Shown here in pieces: positions 1 to 8,121 of a stretch of 16,493 nucleotides of DNA. The notes under the pieces were generated by a model. That model ran no database searches. It saw only the letters and a program-made list of their open reading frames with translations, and was not told the origin of the DNA. Origin of the DNA: an uncultured Georgenia sp. (GTDB lineage Bacteria; Actinomycetota; Actinomycetes; Actinomycetales; Actinomycetaceae). The translations under genes and the position numbers were made by a program. Numbering within the stretch: the stretch's first letter is position 1; every line of letters starts with the position of its first letter. The DNA lies in contig NZ_CALGNQ010000204.1 of NCBI RefSeq assembly GCF_937958535.1, positions 1 through 16,493 on the forward strand, given 5' to 3'.

Positions 1-65
1 ATGAGTTCGCTGAGCGTCGACACCCCGTCAGCATATGCGCGGCGCCGGGCCGCCCGGCCGCCCGC

Positions 66-71
66 TAGGCT
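66..71 (+). promoter_or_regulatory. Putative -10 element for the DUF2505 gene
   Basis: The hexamer TAGGCT fits the actinobacterial -10 pattern TANNNT. It would start transcription near position 78, giving a leader of about 23 nt that contains the GGAGGAG-like Shine-Dalgarno at 89-96. No convincing -35 is visible. Positions 1-65 hold nothing else I can support; a TGA at 2-4 could end an upstream plus-strand gene, but this cannot be tested from the window. Confidence 0.4.
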
Positions 72-100
72 GGGGACCTCCCGGCAGCAGGAGGAGCACA

Positions 101-595
101 GTGCGGTTCGACGCGACCATCGACTACCCGGCCGACGTGGAGACGGTGGCGGCCATGCTCGGGGACGAGGAGTTCGTCCGCCGCAAGATCGAGGCGTCCG
201 GTGCGCTGGAGTCCTCCCAGGAGGTCATCCGCGAGGGAGCCGCCTTCACGGTCACGACCCGGCGCCGGATGCCCACCGACCAGGTCCCCGCCTCCTTCCG
301 CTCGCTCGTGGGGCAGAGCCTCGACGTCCGGCTGGTCGAGGCGTGGGAGGCTCCGCAGGCCGACGGCAGCCGCGTGGGCACGCTCGCCCTCGACATCGCC
401 GGGGCGCCGGTGCGGATCAACGGCCGCATGTCGCTGCGTCCCTCCGGTGAGGGCACCGTCCAGTCCTTCTCCGGTGAGATCACCGCCTCGGTCCCGCTGT
501 TCGGGCGGCACATCGAGAAGGCGGCGGCCGGTGCGGTGGACAAGGTCCTCGCCGTCGAGCGCTCGATCGGGCTGGAGTTCCTCGCCGGGAGGTGA
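101..595 (+). CDS. DUF2505 family protein (START/SRPBCC-like fold)
   Basis: The 164-residue product resembles the actinobacterial DUF2505 family, part of the START/polyketide-cyclase-like superfamily of small hydrophobic-ligand-binding proteins; no ligand is known to me. It opens with MRFDATIDYPADVETVAAML, has the 'FRSLVGQSLDV' and 'WEAPQADGSRVGTL' strands mid-protein, and ends in the long amphipathic helix 'HIEKAAAGAVDKVLAVERSI' that is typical of START-like folds. No signal peptide or membrane segment is seen, so it is probably cytoplasmic. I chose the GTG at 101 because a GGAGGAG sequence lies 5-11 nt upstream and the protein then begins at the first beta strand; the in-frame ATG at 35 would add arginine/glycine-rich sequence upstream of the likely promoter. 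The MoxR gene starts 49 nt downstream, so co-transcription is plausible. Confidence 0.88.
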   Translation: MRFDATIDYPADVETVAAMLGDEEFVRRKIEASGALESSQEVIREGAAFTVTTRRRMPTDQVPASFRSLVGQSLDVRLVEAWEAPQADGSRVGTLALDIAGAPVRINGRMSLRPSGEGTVQSFSGEITASVPLFGRHIEKAAAGAVDKVLAVERSIGLEFLAGR

Positions 596-644
596 CCCGC
601 CCGATCCGTCGCCAACCCGGCGCCCGATAAGGGAGGATCGAAGG

Positions 645-1594
<950 letters not shown>

Positions 1595-1598
<4 letters not shown>

Positions 1599-2830
1599 GC
1601 CGACGACCACGTCTCACCGGCCGGGGACAGGTCTTCCTCGCGCTGGGAGTGGTGGTCGTCGTCATCGGCACCGTCCTCGGGTTCCCGGACGTCACGCGCA
1701 CCGGGGTGCTGCTCGCCTGCCTGCCGGTGCTCGCCGTCGTCGTGGGGTGGCGGCCGATCCCGCCGCTGACCGTCCTGCGGCTGGTCGAGCCCGCGCTCCT
1801 ACCGCCGGACCGGCCCGCCCGCGTGGAGCTCACCGTGCGGGGCCGGGGCAACCGGCTGAGCCCGCTGCAGATCGCCGAGGAGGAGGTCGACCCGATCCTC
1901 GGCCCCGCACCCCGCTTCCTCCTGCCGCGGATGGACCCGGGCGAGCGGCACACCGTCGTCTACCGCGTCTCCTCCCCCGTCCGCGGCGCACACCGGCTCG
2001 GTCCGCTGCGGCTCGAGCGGCGCGACCCGTTCGGGATGACGACGGCGCAGCTCGCGCTGCCCGGCACCACCCAGCTCGTCGTGCTGCCCCGGATCGAGGC
2101 GCTGGGCGCGCAGCGGGTCCGCAGCGGCGGGCTGGGCCGGGAGGGCCAGGTGCCGCACATGGTCGCGCTGCACGGCGACGACGACGCCAGCATCCGCGCC
2201 TACCGCGACGGTGACGACCTGCGACGGGTGCACTGGCCGACCACCGCCCACCGCGGCGAGCTCATGGTGCGTCAGGAGGACCGCCCGGCCCGGCGGCGGG
2301 CGGTGCTGCTCCTCGACACCCGCACCGGTCCCTACCACCGGGCGGGCGCGGCCTTCGAGTGGGCGGTGAGCGCGGTCGCCTCCGTCGCGGTGCACCTGGC
2401 CGAGGACGGGTACGCCGTCCACGTCGTGGGCGCCGGTGACCCGGCGGTCACCCACCTGCCCTCGGTGCTCCGCTCCCTGGCCGTCGTCCAGCCCACCGCC
2501 GACCGGCTCGCCCCGCTCCTGCGCGACGCGCACGCGCTGACCGCGGAGGGCGCCGTCGTCGTGGCCGTCGTCGCCGACAGCGACCCCGAGGCGCTGCTCG
2601 CGACGCCGGCGATCCGGGCACCGGGCAGCCTCGGGGTCGCCCTGGTGCTCGAGACGGCCTCCTTCGCGGGCTACCGGTCGGACGAGGGCACCGACCTCAC
2701 CTCGCTCTTCACCGCGGCGGGCTGGCGCACCATCACCGTGCGGGAGGGCGACACCGTCGCCGACGCCTGGGGGGCGGCGACCCACGGCCTGGGCGGGCTG
2801 CGCTCCGACGTCCCGGTGGTGCGGCGATGA
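1595..2830 (+). CDS. DUF58 domain membrane protein (locus 1)
   Basis: A 411-residue protein with two N-terminal membrane segments (about 13-29 and 34-50), a beta-rich region, and the DUF58 hallmark 'RAYRDGDDLRRVHW' at 201-214 followed by 'TAHRGELMVRQEDRP'. DUF58 proteins are the usual partners of MoxR ATPases. The C-terminal part is von Willebrand A-like, but where a MIDAS motif (DxSxS) would be, the sequence is 'LLLDTRTGPY' (D241), so metal-dependent binding of the classical kind is doubtful. The gene overlaps MoxR by ATGA at its start and the transglutaminase by ATGA at its end. Likely role: membrane-anchored adaptor between MoxR and the transglutaminase-like protein. Family call is firm, function is inferred. 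Confidence 0.93.
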
Positions 2831-5310
2831 ACGACCCCTGGGTGCAGGCCCTGGGCCGCGGCCGGTGGCTGGAGTCGCTGCTCGCGGTGGGGGGCGCCGT
2901 CGCCGTCTCGTGGCCGCTGGGGGACCTCGTCGCCCACCGGCCGTGGACCGCTCCCCTCGTCGGGCTGCTCCTGCTCGTCGTCGTCGTCGGGTCGGCGCTG
3001 CGCACCGCCCGCGCCCCGCGGCCGCTGGTCCTCGTGGCGCAGGTGCTCGCCCTGCTCAGCGGTCTGTCGTGGTGGGCCCCGGCACAGTGGCCGGCGGACG
3101 AGCCCGTGCTCGTGACGTTCGCGGCCCTCACCGGCGAGGGCGTCCACACGATCCAGACCTACGCCGTGCCGGCCCCCGCGACCACCGGTCTGACCTTCGT
3201 CGTGCTCGCCGGCACGGCCCTGCTCGGGCTGCTCGTCGAGGCCGTGGGGGTGACCTACCGCGCCGCGGCCCTCGCCGGGATCCCGCTGCTCCTCGTGTCG
3301 GCGGCGACGGCGTCCAACACCGGCCGGCCGCTGGCGCCCGCGTACTTCCTCATCGGGGGTGCCGCCTGGCTGGCGCTCCTCGCCCGGCAGGGCCGGTCGG
3401 TCATCGAGGACTGGCGGGCCGCGGGGGCGTCGGCCGCGTCCACCACCGTGGACGACACCGTGGCGACGCGCGGCACCCACCGCCACCTCGGCCTCACCGC
3501 CCGGGTCATGGGGGTGGCTGCCCTGCTCCTGGGTGTCGTCGTCCCGGGGCTGCTCCCGCACCTGCCCCCGACGGCGCTGCTCGAGGGCGCCGGCCGCGGC
3601 ACCGGCACGGTGAGCTTCACCGACACGCTCGACCTCTCCCGCGACCTGGGCAACCGCTCGACCGCACCCGTCATCCGCTTCCGCACCGACGACCCCTCCC
3701 CGCCCCCGCTGCGGGTGACGGTGAGCACCGAATACGCCAACGGGCGGTGGTTCCCCTCCCGCGAGTTCGACGGCTGGCCGGCGACCGACGACGGGCGGCT
3801 CATGTCGCTGAACCAGGCGCTCGTCGAGCAGCACGGCCTGGAGCACATGACCTCGACCCTCACCGTCACGCAGAACGGGTTGCGCGCCCCGCAGCTGGCC
3901 CTGCCCCACCCCACCACCGAGGTCGACCTCGGCGACATCGGCTGGGAGTTCGTCCCGCTCGACGACACGCTCGCCGTGGAGGCCGCGCCCCGCACCTACA
4001 CGGCGACCTACCTGGAGATCGCGCCGCTGGCCACGCTGCCGGACGAGGTGGGGGCGGCACCCGAGCCGCTGCTGCGGCGGCACCCGGTGGAGACCGTGGA
4101 GCGCACGCCGGACGGGACGCTGGTCAAGCTCGCCGAGGACGGCACCCCCCTCGAGGTGGTCCACCCCGGCGGGCGGCACGAGCGGCTCCTCACCGACGGC
4201 AGCGCCGAGGTGACCGAGCCCGACGGCACCGTGCGCCGCGTGGTGGGGTCCCCGGACCGTGACCCGCTCGCCGTCGACCCCGCCTCCGAGGACCGTGTCC
4301 GCGAGCTCGCCGCGCAGCTCACCGGTGACCTCACCAACCAGGTCGACATCGCGCTGGCGTTCCAGCGCTACCTGCGCGGGCCGGAGTTCACCTACTCCCT
4401 GACACTGGCGGACCCGGTCGTGGGGCCGGACGGGCAGGCGCTCGACCCGATCTCCCACTTCCTGGAGACGAAGCAGGGCTACTGCACGCAGTACGCCACT
4501 GCGATGGTGATGCTCGCCCGCGCCAGCGGCATCCCCGCCCGGCTCGCCGTCGGGTTCCTCCCCGGCTCGCGCGGCGTGGACGGCACCCACACCGTCGTCG
4601 CCGCCGACGCCCACGCCTGGCCCGAGCTGCTCATCACCGGGCTCGGCTGGACCCGCTTCGAGCCGACGCCGGCCACCCGGTCCGGGGCGGCGCCCTTCTT
4701 CACGACGACCACCCGCCCGGAGCAGCCCACGCCGCAGAGCGACCCGACCGCCGGGGAGGTCACCCCCGAGCCGACGGTGCCGGACTCCGCGGGGGAGCAG
4801 GGCCGGCGCGAGGAGCCCGGCCGGCTGGAGCGGTACGGGCAGACCCTGGGGCGGGCTGCGCTCGCCCTCGCCGTCGTCACCGCGCTGCTGTCCCTCACCC
4901 CGCTCGCCGCCACCTGGCGACGCTGGCGGCTGCGCCGCGGCCGGGGGCCGGCGGAGCAAGTGGAGGGCGAGTGGGCCGTGCTCGTCACCGGCCTGGCCGA
5001 TCTCGGCATCGAGCCGCCCCGGGCGGCCACGCCGCGCGGGATGCGTGAGTTCTACCGCCGGGCGATCGAGCCCGACGCGCACACGCTGGACGCGCTCACC
5101 CGGGCCACCGACCGGGTCGAGTCCGCCCGGTACGCCCCGCAGACCCCGCCGCCGGGCACGATGCGGGAGGACGTGCGCCAGGTGCTGGAGTGGTGCCGGC
5201 AGCACGTGCCGTGGCAGCGGCGGGTGCGGGCGGCGCTCCTGCCGCCCAGCGGGCTGGCCCAGCTCCACCCGCTGCGGCGGCGCGCCCGGGAGGGCGCCCC
5301 GCTGCCCTGA
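2827..5310 (+). CDS. TgpA-like membrane transglutaminase with C-terminal DUF4129-like domain
   Basis: An 827-residue polytopic protein. The N-terminus (about 15-246) has around seven hydrophobic segments in the style of the DUF3488/TgpA N-terminal domain. An extracytoplasmic region of about 420 residues follows, containing the transglutaminase core: 'KQGYCTQYATAMVMLAR' (nucleophile C553), 'DAHAWPEL' (H596) and 'GWTRFEPTP' (E612, where many family members have Asp). A Pro/Thr-rich linker (about 625-660) leads to a membrane segment (about 675-695) and a cytoplasmic DUF4129-like tail with 'TPRGMREFYRRAI'. Between the N-terminal part and the core (about 424-473) is an insertion with DG/GG turns every 9-10 residues. 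Its start overlaps the DUF58 stop by ATGA. Such proteins may crosslink or cleave cell-surface proteins; the substrate is unknown. It is the last gene of the operon. Confidence 0.93.
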   Translation: MNDPWVQALGRGRWLESLLAVGGAVAVSWPLGDLVAHRPWTAPLVGLLLLVVVVGSALRTARAPRPLVLVAQVLALLSGLSWWAPAQWPADEPVLVTFAALTGEGVHTIQTYAVPAPATTGLTFVVLAGTALLGLLVEAVGVTYRAAALAGIPLLLVSAATASNTGRPLAPAYFLIGGAAWLALLARQGRSVIEDWRAAGASAASTTVDDTVATRGTHRHLGLTARVMGVAALLLGVVVPGLLPHLPPTALLEGAGRGTGTVSFTDTLDLSRDLGNRSTAPVIRFRTDDPSPPPLRVTVSTEYANGRWFPSREFDGWPATDDGRLMSLNQALVEQHGLEHMTSTLTVTQNGLRAPQLALPHPTTEVDLGDIGWEFVPLDDTLAVEAAPRTYTATYLEIAPLATLPDEVGAAPEPLLRRHPVETVERTPDGTLVKLAEDGTPLEVVHPGGRHERLLTDGSAEVTEPDGTVRRVVGSPDRDPLAVDPASEDRVRELAAQLTGDLTNQVDIALAFQRYLRGPEFTYSLTLADPVVGPDGQALDPISHFLETKQGYCTQYATAMVMLARASGIPARLAVGFLPGSRGVDGTHTVVAADAHAWPELLITGLGWTRFEPTPATRSGAAPFFTTTTRPEQPTPQSDPTAGEVTPEPTVPDSAGEQGRREEPGRLERYGQTLGRAALALAVVTALLSLTPLAATWRRWRLRRGRGPAEQVEGEWAVLVTGLADLGIEPPRAATPRGMREFYRRAIEPDAHTLDALTRATDRVESARYAPQTPPPGTMREDVRQVLEWCRQHVPWQRRVRAALLPPSGLAQLHPLRRRAREGAPLP

Positions 5311-5318
5311 GCGCCGAC

Positions 5319-5356
5319 CGGCGGAGCAGCGAGGCGCGGCGGCCGCGGCTCCGCCG
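5319..5356 (+). terminator. Hairpin terminator after the transglutaminase operon
   Basis: A perfect 9-bp stem, CGGCGGAGC (5319-5327) with GCTCCGCCG (5348-5356), encloses a 20-nt GC-rich loop. It begins 8 nt after the transglutaminase stop codon. There is no T-tract, which is common for actinobacterial hairpin terminators. Confidence 0.55.
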
Positions 5357-5384
5357 TCGGGACGCCGTCACGGTCCGGTCGTGC

Positions 5385-5390
5385 CACGAT
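5385..5390 (+). promoter_or_regulatory. Leaderless -10 element of the OsmC-family gene
   Basis: CACGAT, preceded by TGC (a TGn extended -10), ends exactly 6 nt before the ATG at 5397. This places the transcription start on the A of the start codon. No Shine-Dalgarno is present, which agrees with a leaderless mRNA. The first base of the hexamer deviates from TANNNT. Confidence 0.45.
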
Positions 5391-5396
5391 CGGGGG

Positions 5397-5876
5397 ATGA
5401 GCCAGACCACCACCCCCGACGACGCCACGACGCCACCGACCGACGCCCCTCCCGCCCGGGCGCTGTGGGCCGAACGCCAGGGGCGCCCGGTGTACGTCGC
5501 CCGGAACGAACGCGGCGCCGAGGTACGGATCGGCAGCAAGGACACCGAGGGGGTGTTCTCCCCGGGCGAGCTGCTCAAAGTCGCCCTGGCCGCCTGCACC
5601 GCGCTGTCCGCCGACCACGTGCTGCGCAGCCGTCTGGGGGACGACTTCCCCGCCGTCGTCGGTGTCTCGTCCACCGGTGTGGAGGGGGAGAACCGGTACG
5701 GGCACCTCGACGTCGAGCTGGTGCTCGACCTCGGCGACCTGGAGGAGGAGCGGCGGGCCAAGCTCGCCGAGCGGGTGGACCGCACGTCCGGCCGGCTGTG
5801 CACCGTGGGTCGCACCCTCAAGGCGGGGGCGACCTACGGCGTCACCCTCACCCACGAGCCGATGCGGGAGGTGTGA
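5397..5876 (+). CDS. OsmC/Ohr-family protein
   Basis: A 159-residue protein of the OsmC family, whose members are thiol-dependent peroxidases that reduce organic hydroperoxides. Two cysteines sit in the expected contexts: C67 in 'LAACTALSAD', at the head of the central helix, and C135 in 'SGRLCTVGRTL'. The 'SPGELLKVALAACTAL' helix and the preceding 'GSKDTEGVFSPGEL' segment are typical. It looks closer to general OsmC-like proteins than to classical Ohr, so substrate preference cannot be stated. The N-terminus is Thr/Pro-rich and probably disordered. I chose the ATG at 5397 because it follows a -10-like hexamer by 6 nt and the longer frame upstream runs through the terminator hairpin. Its stop overlaps the next ATG (TGATG), so the two are co-translated. 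Confidence 0.88.
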   Translation: MSQTTTPDDATTPPTDAPPARALWAERQGRPVYVARNERGAEVRIGSKDTEGVFSPGELLKVALAACTALSADHVLRSRLGDDFPAVVGVSSTGVEGENRYGHLDVELVLDLGDLEEERRAKLAERVDRTSGRLCTVGRTLKAGATYGVTLTHEPMREV

Positions 5877-6586
5877 TGCGGCACCGCGCACCGGCCGGAA
5901 GCGCGCTGACCGCGGAGCCGGCACCCGCCGGCAACGTCCTCGGTCGGGTCGTCGAGCGGGTGGCCTCCTCCGGTGCCGGTCGCTCGGGCGCGCTGGCCGA
6001 GCGGATCGCCCGGGACAACCCCGACGCCGGCCCGGCCGACGTCATCGCCCTCCTCGAGCGCCGCTTCCGACGGCGGGTGAGCACGGTCAGCGCCCTCGTC
6101 GGGCTGACGGCGGCGGTCCCCGGCGTCGGGACGGGGGTGGCGGCGGTGCTGACCGCCGCGAACCTCGCGACGTTCCTGCGCACGAGCACGACCTTCGTCG
6201 GGGCGGTCGCGCACGTCCACGGCGTGGCGGTGGACGACGCCGCCCGCCGGCGCACGCTCGTCCTGGCCTCCCTCCTCGGGGAGGACGGCGCCCGGGCGGT
6301 GGAGGGCGAGCTCGGGGTGAGCAGCCTCTACCGGGGGCGCGGGGTGCTCACCCGTCTCCCCCTCGGCACGGTGCGGGCGGTCAACCGGGGACTGTCCCGG
6401 CGCCTGGTCCGGGTGGCGACGACGAAGGGCGGGGCGGCACTCCTGGGCCGCCTGGCACCCTTCGGAGTCGGTGCGGTCATCGGCTGGTGGCTCGGCCGCA
6501 GGCTGGCCCGGGAGGTCATCCGGGGCGCCCGCGACGCCTTCGGGCCACCGCCGGAGCACCCGGTATCCGTGCAGGTCAGGGCATGA
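5876..6586 (+). CDS. EcsC-like small membrane-associated protein
   Basis: A 236-residue protein. After a disordered Ala/Pro-rich N-terminus and a helix ending in 'LERRFRRR', there is a hydrophobic Gly-rich pair of segments 'LVGLTAAVPGVGTGVAAVL' and 'TAANLATFLRTSTTFVGAVA', then an acidic linker, a basic helix, and a last hydrophobic stretch 'FGVGAVIGWWLGRRLAR'. The pattern (Gly-rich hydrophobic hairpin, then 'HGVAVDDAARRRTLVLASLL') recalls EcsC-family proteins, but this is recognition by eye and the molecular function is unknown. The ATG is set by the TGATG overlap with the OsmC-family gene, so both are probably made together. The HAIR-like operator of hsp20 starts directly after its stop codon. 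Confidence 0.8.
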   Translation: MRHRAPAGSALTAEPAPAGNVLGRVVERVASSGAGRSGALAERIARDNPDAGPADVIALLERRFRRRVSTVSALVGLTAAVPGVGTGVAAVLTAANLATFLRTSTTFVGAVAHVHGVAVDDAARRRTLVLASLLGEDGARAVEGELGVSSLYRGRGVLTRLPLGTVRAVNRGLSRRLVRVATTKGGAALLGRLAPFGVGAVIGWWLGRRLAREVIRGARDAFGPPPEHPVSVQVRA

Positions 6587-6607
6587 GTTGAGCCTGGGCG
6601 ACTCAAC
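6587..6607. promoter_or_regulatory. HAIR-like operator (HspR binding site)
   Basis: GTTGAGC - 7 nt - ACTCAAC. The HAIR consensus bound by the heat-shock repressor HspR is CTTGAGT-N7-ACTCAAG, so 11 of 14 bases match with the exact spacer, and the outermost mismatches are symmetric (G/C). The dyad extends one more pair (A6586/T6608). It lies about 120 nt upstream of the hsp20 start. Confidence 0.75.
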
Positions 6608-6629
6608 TTTTCGCGCTCGGTGAACAGCG

Positions 6630-6656
6630 CTAGCACTCTCGGGTGGAGAGTGCCAA
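6630..6656. promoter_or_regulatory. CIRCE operator (HrcA binding site)
   Basis: CTAGCACTC - 9 nt - GAGTGCCAA matches the CIRCE consensus TTAGCACTC-N9-GAGTGCTAA at 16 of 18 positions with the exact 9-nt spacer. CIRCE is the operator of the repressor HrcA. It overlaps the likely -10 region of hsp20, so binding there should block transcription. Confidence 0.85.
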
Positions 6657-6660
6657 TAAT
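6655..6660 (+). promoter_or_regulatory. Putative -10 element of hsp20
   Basis: AATAAT matches TATAAT at 5 of 6 positions and is a rare AT-rich stretch here. Its first two bases belong to the CIRCE element, and the CIRCE spans the spacer and -35 region. Transcription would start near 6667, giving a leader of about 60 nt. The -35 is weak. Confidence 0.5.
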
Positions 6661-6661
6661 G

Positions 6662-6676
6662 GCGGTGCGGCACCGC
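6662..6676. repeat. 15-bp palindrome at the likely hsp20 transcription start
   Basis: GCGGTGC-G-GCACCGC is a perfect dyad with a single central base. It may be a third protein-binding site or, in RNA, a short stem with loop GCGGC near the 5' end of the mRNA. No known operator consensus is recognised. Confidence 0.5.
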
Positions 6677-6713
6677 TCGCAGGGCCGCCTTCGAGCTCAG
6701 GCTCACGACAACC

Positions 6714-6722
6714 GAAGGAGGT
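6714..6722 (+). promoter_or_regulatory. hsp20: Strong ribosome binding site of hsp20
   Basis: GAAGGAGGT lies 5 nt before the ATG at 6728 and is close to a perfect complement of the 16S rRNA tail. It fixes the start of hsp20. Upstream bases 6688-6693 (CCTTCG) can pair with 6713-6718 (CGAAGG), which would cover part of this site. Confidence 0.85.
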
Positions 6723-6727
6723 ACTCG

Positions 6728-7207
6728 ATGGCTCTGTTCACCGACCCGTTCCGCGAGATGGACCGGCTCGTCAGCTCGGTGCTGCGTCAGGCACCTGCCG
6801 CCGCGGCGATGCCTCTGGACCTCTACCGCACCGGCGAGTCCTTCGTCGCCCAGATCGACCTGCCCGGGGTCGACCCGTCGACGATCGACGTCGACGTCGA
6901 GGACCGCACGCTGACCATCCGGGCCGAGCGCAAGAGCGTCTCGGGCGACGACATCCAGTGGCTGTCGCACGAGCGTCCGACCGGCACGTTCGCCCGCCAG
7001 CTCGTCCTGGGCAACGGCCTGGCGCTGGACCGGATCGATGCCGACTACGCGGACGGCGTCCTCACCCTGACCATCCCGGTCGCCGAGGAGGCCAAGCCGC
7101 GCAAGATCCACGTCTCGCACGCACCGCGCACCATCGAGCAGCAGGCGTCCGTCGCGGAGCCCGCTGCCGAGCAGCCGGCCGAGGAGAAGCAGCTCGCCGG
7201 GGTCTGA
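6728..7207 (+). CDS. hsp20: Hsp20 / alpha-crystallin family small heat-shock protein
   Basis: A 159-residue small heat-shock protein, an ATP-independent holdase that keeps unfolding proteins soluble in the cytoplasm. It begins 'MALFTDPFREMDRLVSSVL', the usual N-terminal arm. The alpha-crystallin domain runs from about 28 to 120, with 'FVAQIDLPGVDPSTIDVDVE', 'RTLTIRAER' and the conserved 'ADGVLTLTIPV' (about 108-118). An acidic, Glu/Ala-rich tail follows. The ATG has a near-perfect Shine-Dalgarno. Upstream lie a HAIR-like site and a CIRCE element, so expression is likely repressed by both HspR and HrcA and released on heat shock. It appears to be monocistronic, ending at a strong hairpin. Confidence 0.96.
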   Translation: MALFTDPFREMDRLVSSVLRQAPAAAAMPLDLYRTGESFVAQIDLPGVDPSTIDVDVEDRTLTIRAERKSVSGDDIQWLSHERPTGTFARQLVLGNGLALDRIDADYADGVLTLTIPVAEEAKPRKIHVSHAPRTIEQQASVAEPAAEQPAEEKQLAGV

Positions 7208-7245
7208 CCGACACCGGCCCGGCCACCGGCCGGCCGACACACCAC

Positions 7246-7281
7246 GGGCCGCTGCCCGGTCCTGCACCGGGGCAGCGGCCC
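7246..7281 (+). terminator. Strong hairpin terminator after hsp20
   Basis: A perfect 12-bp stem GGGCCGCTGCCC / GGGCAGCGGCCC (7246-7257 with 7270-7281), continued by GGT/ACC after one bulged G, has a 5-nt CCTGC loop. No T-tract follows. It separates hsp20 from thyA and stops only 6 nt before the thyA -10 element. Confidence 0.8.
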
Positions 7282-7287
7282 TCGGCT

Positions 7288-7293
7288 TACCAT
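7288..7293 (+). promoter_or_regulatory. thyA: Leaderless -10 element of thyA
   Basis: TACCAT fits TANNNT and ends exactly 6 nt before the GTG at 7300, which would put the transcription start on the start codon. No Shine-Dalgarno precedes thyA. The hsp20 terminator lies just upstream, so thyA-folA needs its own promoter here. Confidence 0.6.
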
Positions 7294-7299
7294 GGCGCC

Positions 7300-8121
7300 G
7301 TGAGCACCGCGCCCGGCACCACCGCCGTCTCGACCGCCTACGAGGACCTCCTGCGTCACGTGCTCGAGCACGGCACGCCGAAGTCCGACCGCACCGGCAC
7401 GGGCACGCGCAGCGTGTTCGGCCACCAGCTGCGGTTCGACCTGCGGGCCGGCTTCCCGCTCGTCACGACGAAGCGGGTCTTCCTCCGCGGCGTCGTCGAG
7501 GAGCTGCTGTGGTTCCTGCGCGGCGAGCACAACGCGCGCCCGCTGCAGGAGCGCGGCGTGCACATCTGGGACGAGTGGGCTGCCGAGGACGGCGAGCTCG
7601 GCCCCATCTACGGCTACCAGTGGCGCTCGTGGCCCACCCCGGACGGCGGCCACATCGACCAGCTCGCCGAGGTGCTGACGACGCTGCGGACCGATCCCGA
7701 CTCCCGGCGGATGATCGTCTCGGCGTGGAACGTGGCCGACCTCGACCGGATGGCCCTGGCCCCGTGCCACGCCCTCTTCCAGTTCTACGTGGCCGACGGG
7801 CGGCTGTCCCTCCAGCTCTACCAGCGCTCGGCCGACCTCTTCCTCGGCGTGCCCTTCAACATCGCCTCCTACGCCCTGCTCACCCACATGGTGGCCCAGC
7901 AGGTCGACCTCGAGCCGGGTGAGTTCATCTGGACCGGCGGCGACTGCCACATCTACGACAACCACGTCGAGCAGGTCCGGGAGCAGCTGAGCCGCGAGCC
8001 CTACCCGATGCCCCGGCTGGAGCTGCGCCGCGCGCCGTCGCTGTTCGAGTACACCTACGAGGACGTCGTCGTCCACGGCTACCGGCACCACCCCGCCATC
8101 AAGGCCCCGGTGGCCGTATGA
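7300..8121 (+). CDS. thyA: Thymidylate synthase ThyA
   Basis: A 273-residue thymidylate synthase that methylates dUMP to dTMP using 5,10-methylene-tetrahydrofolate and releases dihydrofolate. All family marks are present: 'KSDRTGTGTRSVFGHQLRFD' near the N-terminus, 'IYGYQWRSW', the catalytic cysteine C156 in 'LAPCHALFQFYV', 'YQRSADLFLGVPFNIASYAL' (QRSxD at 175-179) for phosphate and base binding, and 'GGDCHIYDNHVEQ'. Length is close to the 264 residues of E. coli ThyA, with a short N-terminal extension. The GTG at 7300 is the only start near the conserved N-terminus; the ATG at 7292 is in another frame. The gene overlaps folA by ATGA, so the dihydrofolate it releases can be recycled by a co-translated enzyme. 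Confidence 0.97.
   Translation: MSTAPGTTAVSTAYEDLLRHVLEHGTPKSDRTGTGTRSVFGHQLRFDLRAGFPLVTTKRVFLRGVVEELLWFLRGEHNARPLQERGVHIWDEWAAEDGELGPIYGYQWRSWPTPDGGHIDQLAEVLTTLRTDPDSRRMIVSAWNVADLDRMALAPCHALFQFYVADGRLSLQLYQRSADLFLGVPFNIASYALLTHMVAQQVDLEPGEFIWTGGDCHIYDNHVEQVREQLSREPYPMPRLELRRAPSLFEYTYEDVVVHGYRHHPAIKAPVAV

Noticed and set aside
1..34. Possible start of a minus-strand gene with ATG at 34
   Set aside because: Only eleven codons lie in the window and no ribosome binding site or motif supports it.
35..100. Longer N-terminus for the DUF2505 protein starting at the ATG at 35
   Set aside because: It would add a Gly/Pro/Arg-rich extension read across the likely -10 element, while the GTG at 101 has a good ribosome binding site.
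2671..5268. 865-residue open frame on the minus strand opposite the transglutaminase gene
   Set aside because: Its translation is low-complexity Arg/Gly/Pro/Glu-rich and matches no domain, whereas the plus strand encodes a clear transglutaminase. Long antisense frames are common at this GC content.
7208..7245. Repeated CCGGCCGG-type sequence before the hsp20 terminator
   Set aside because: Short low-complexity GC-rich repeats of this kind are expected by chance at this composition.
5834..7267. 477-residue minus-strand frame across the EcsC-like and hsp20 region
   Set aside because: It runs through the HAIR, CIRCE and terminator hairpin and antisense to hsp20; its sequence is compositionally biased and has no domain.
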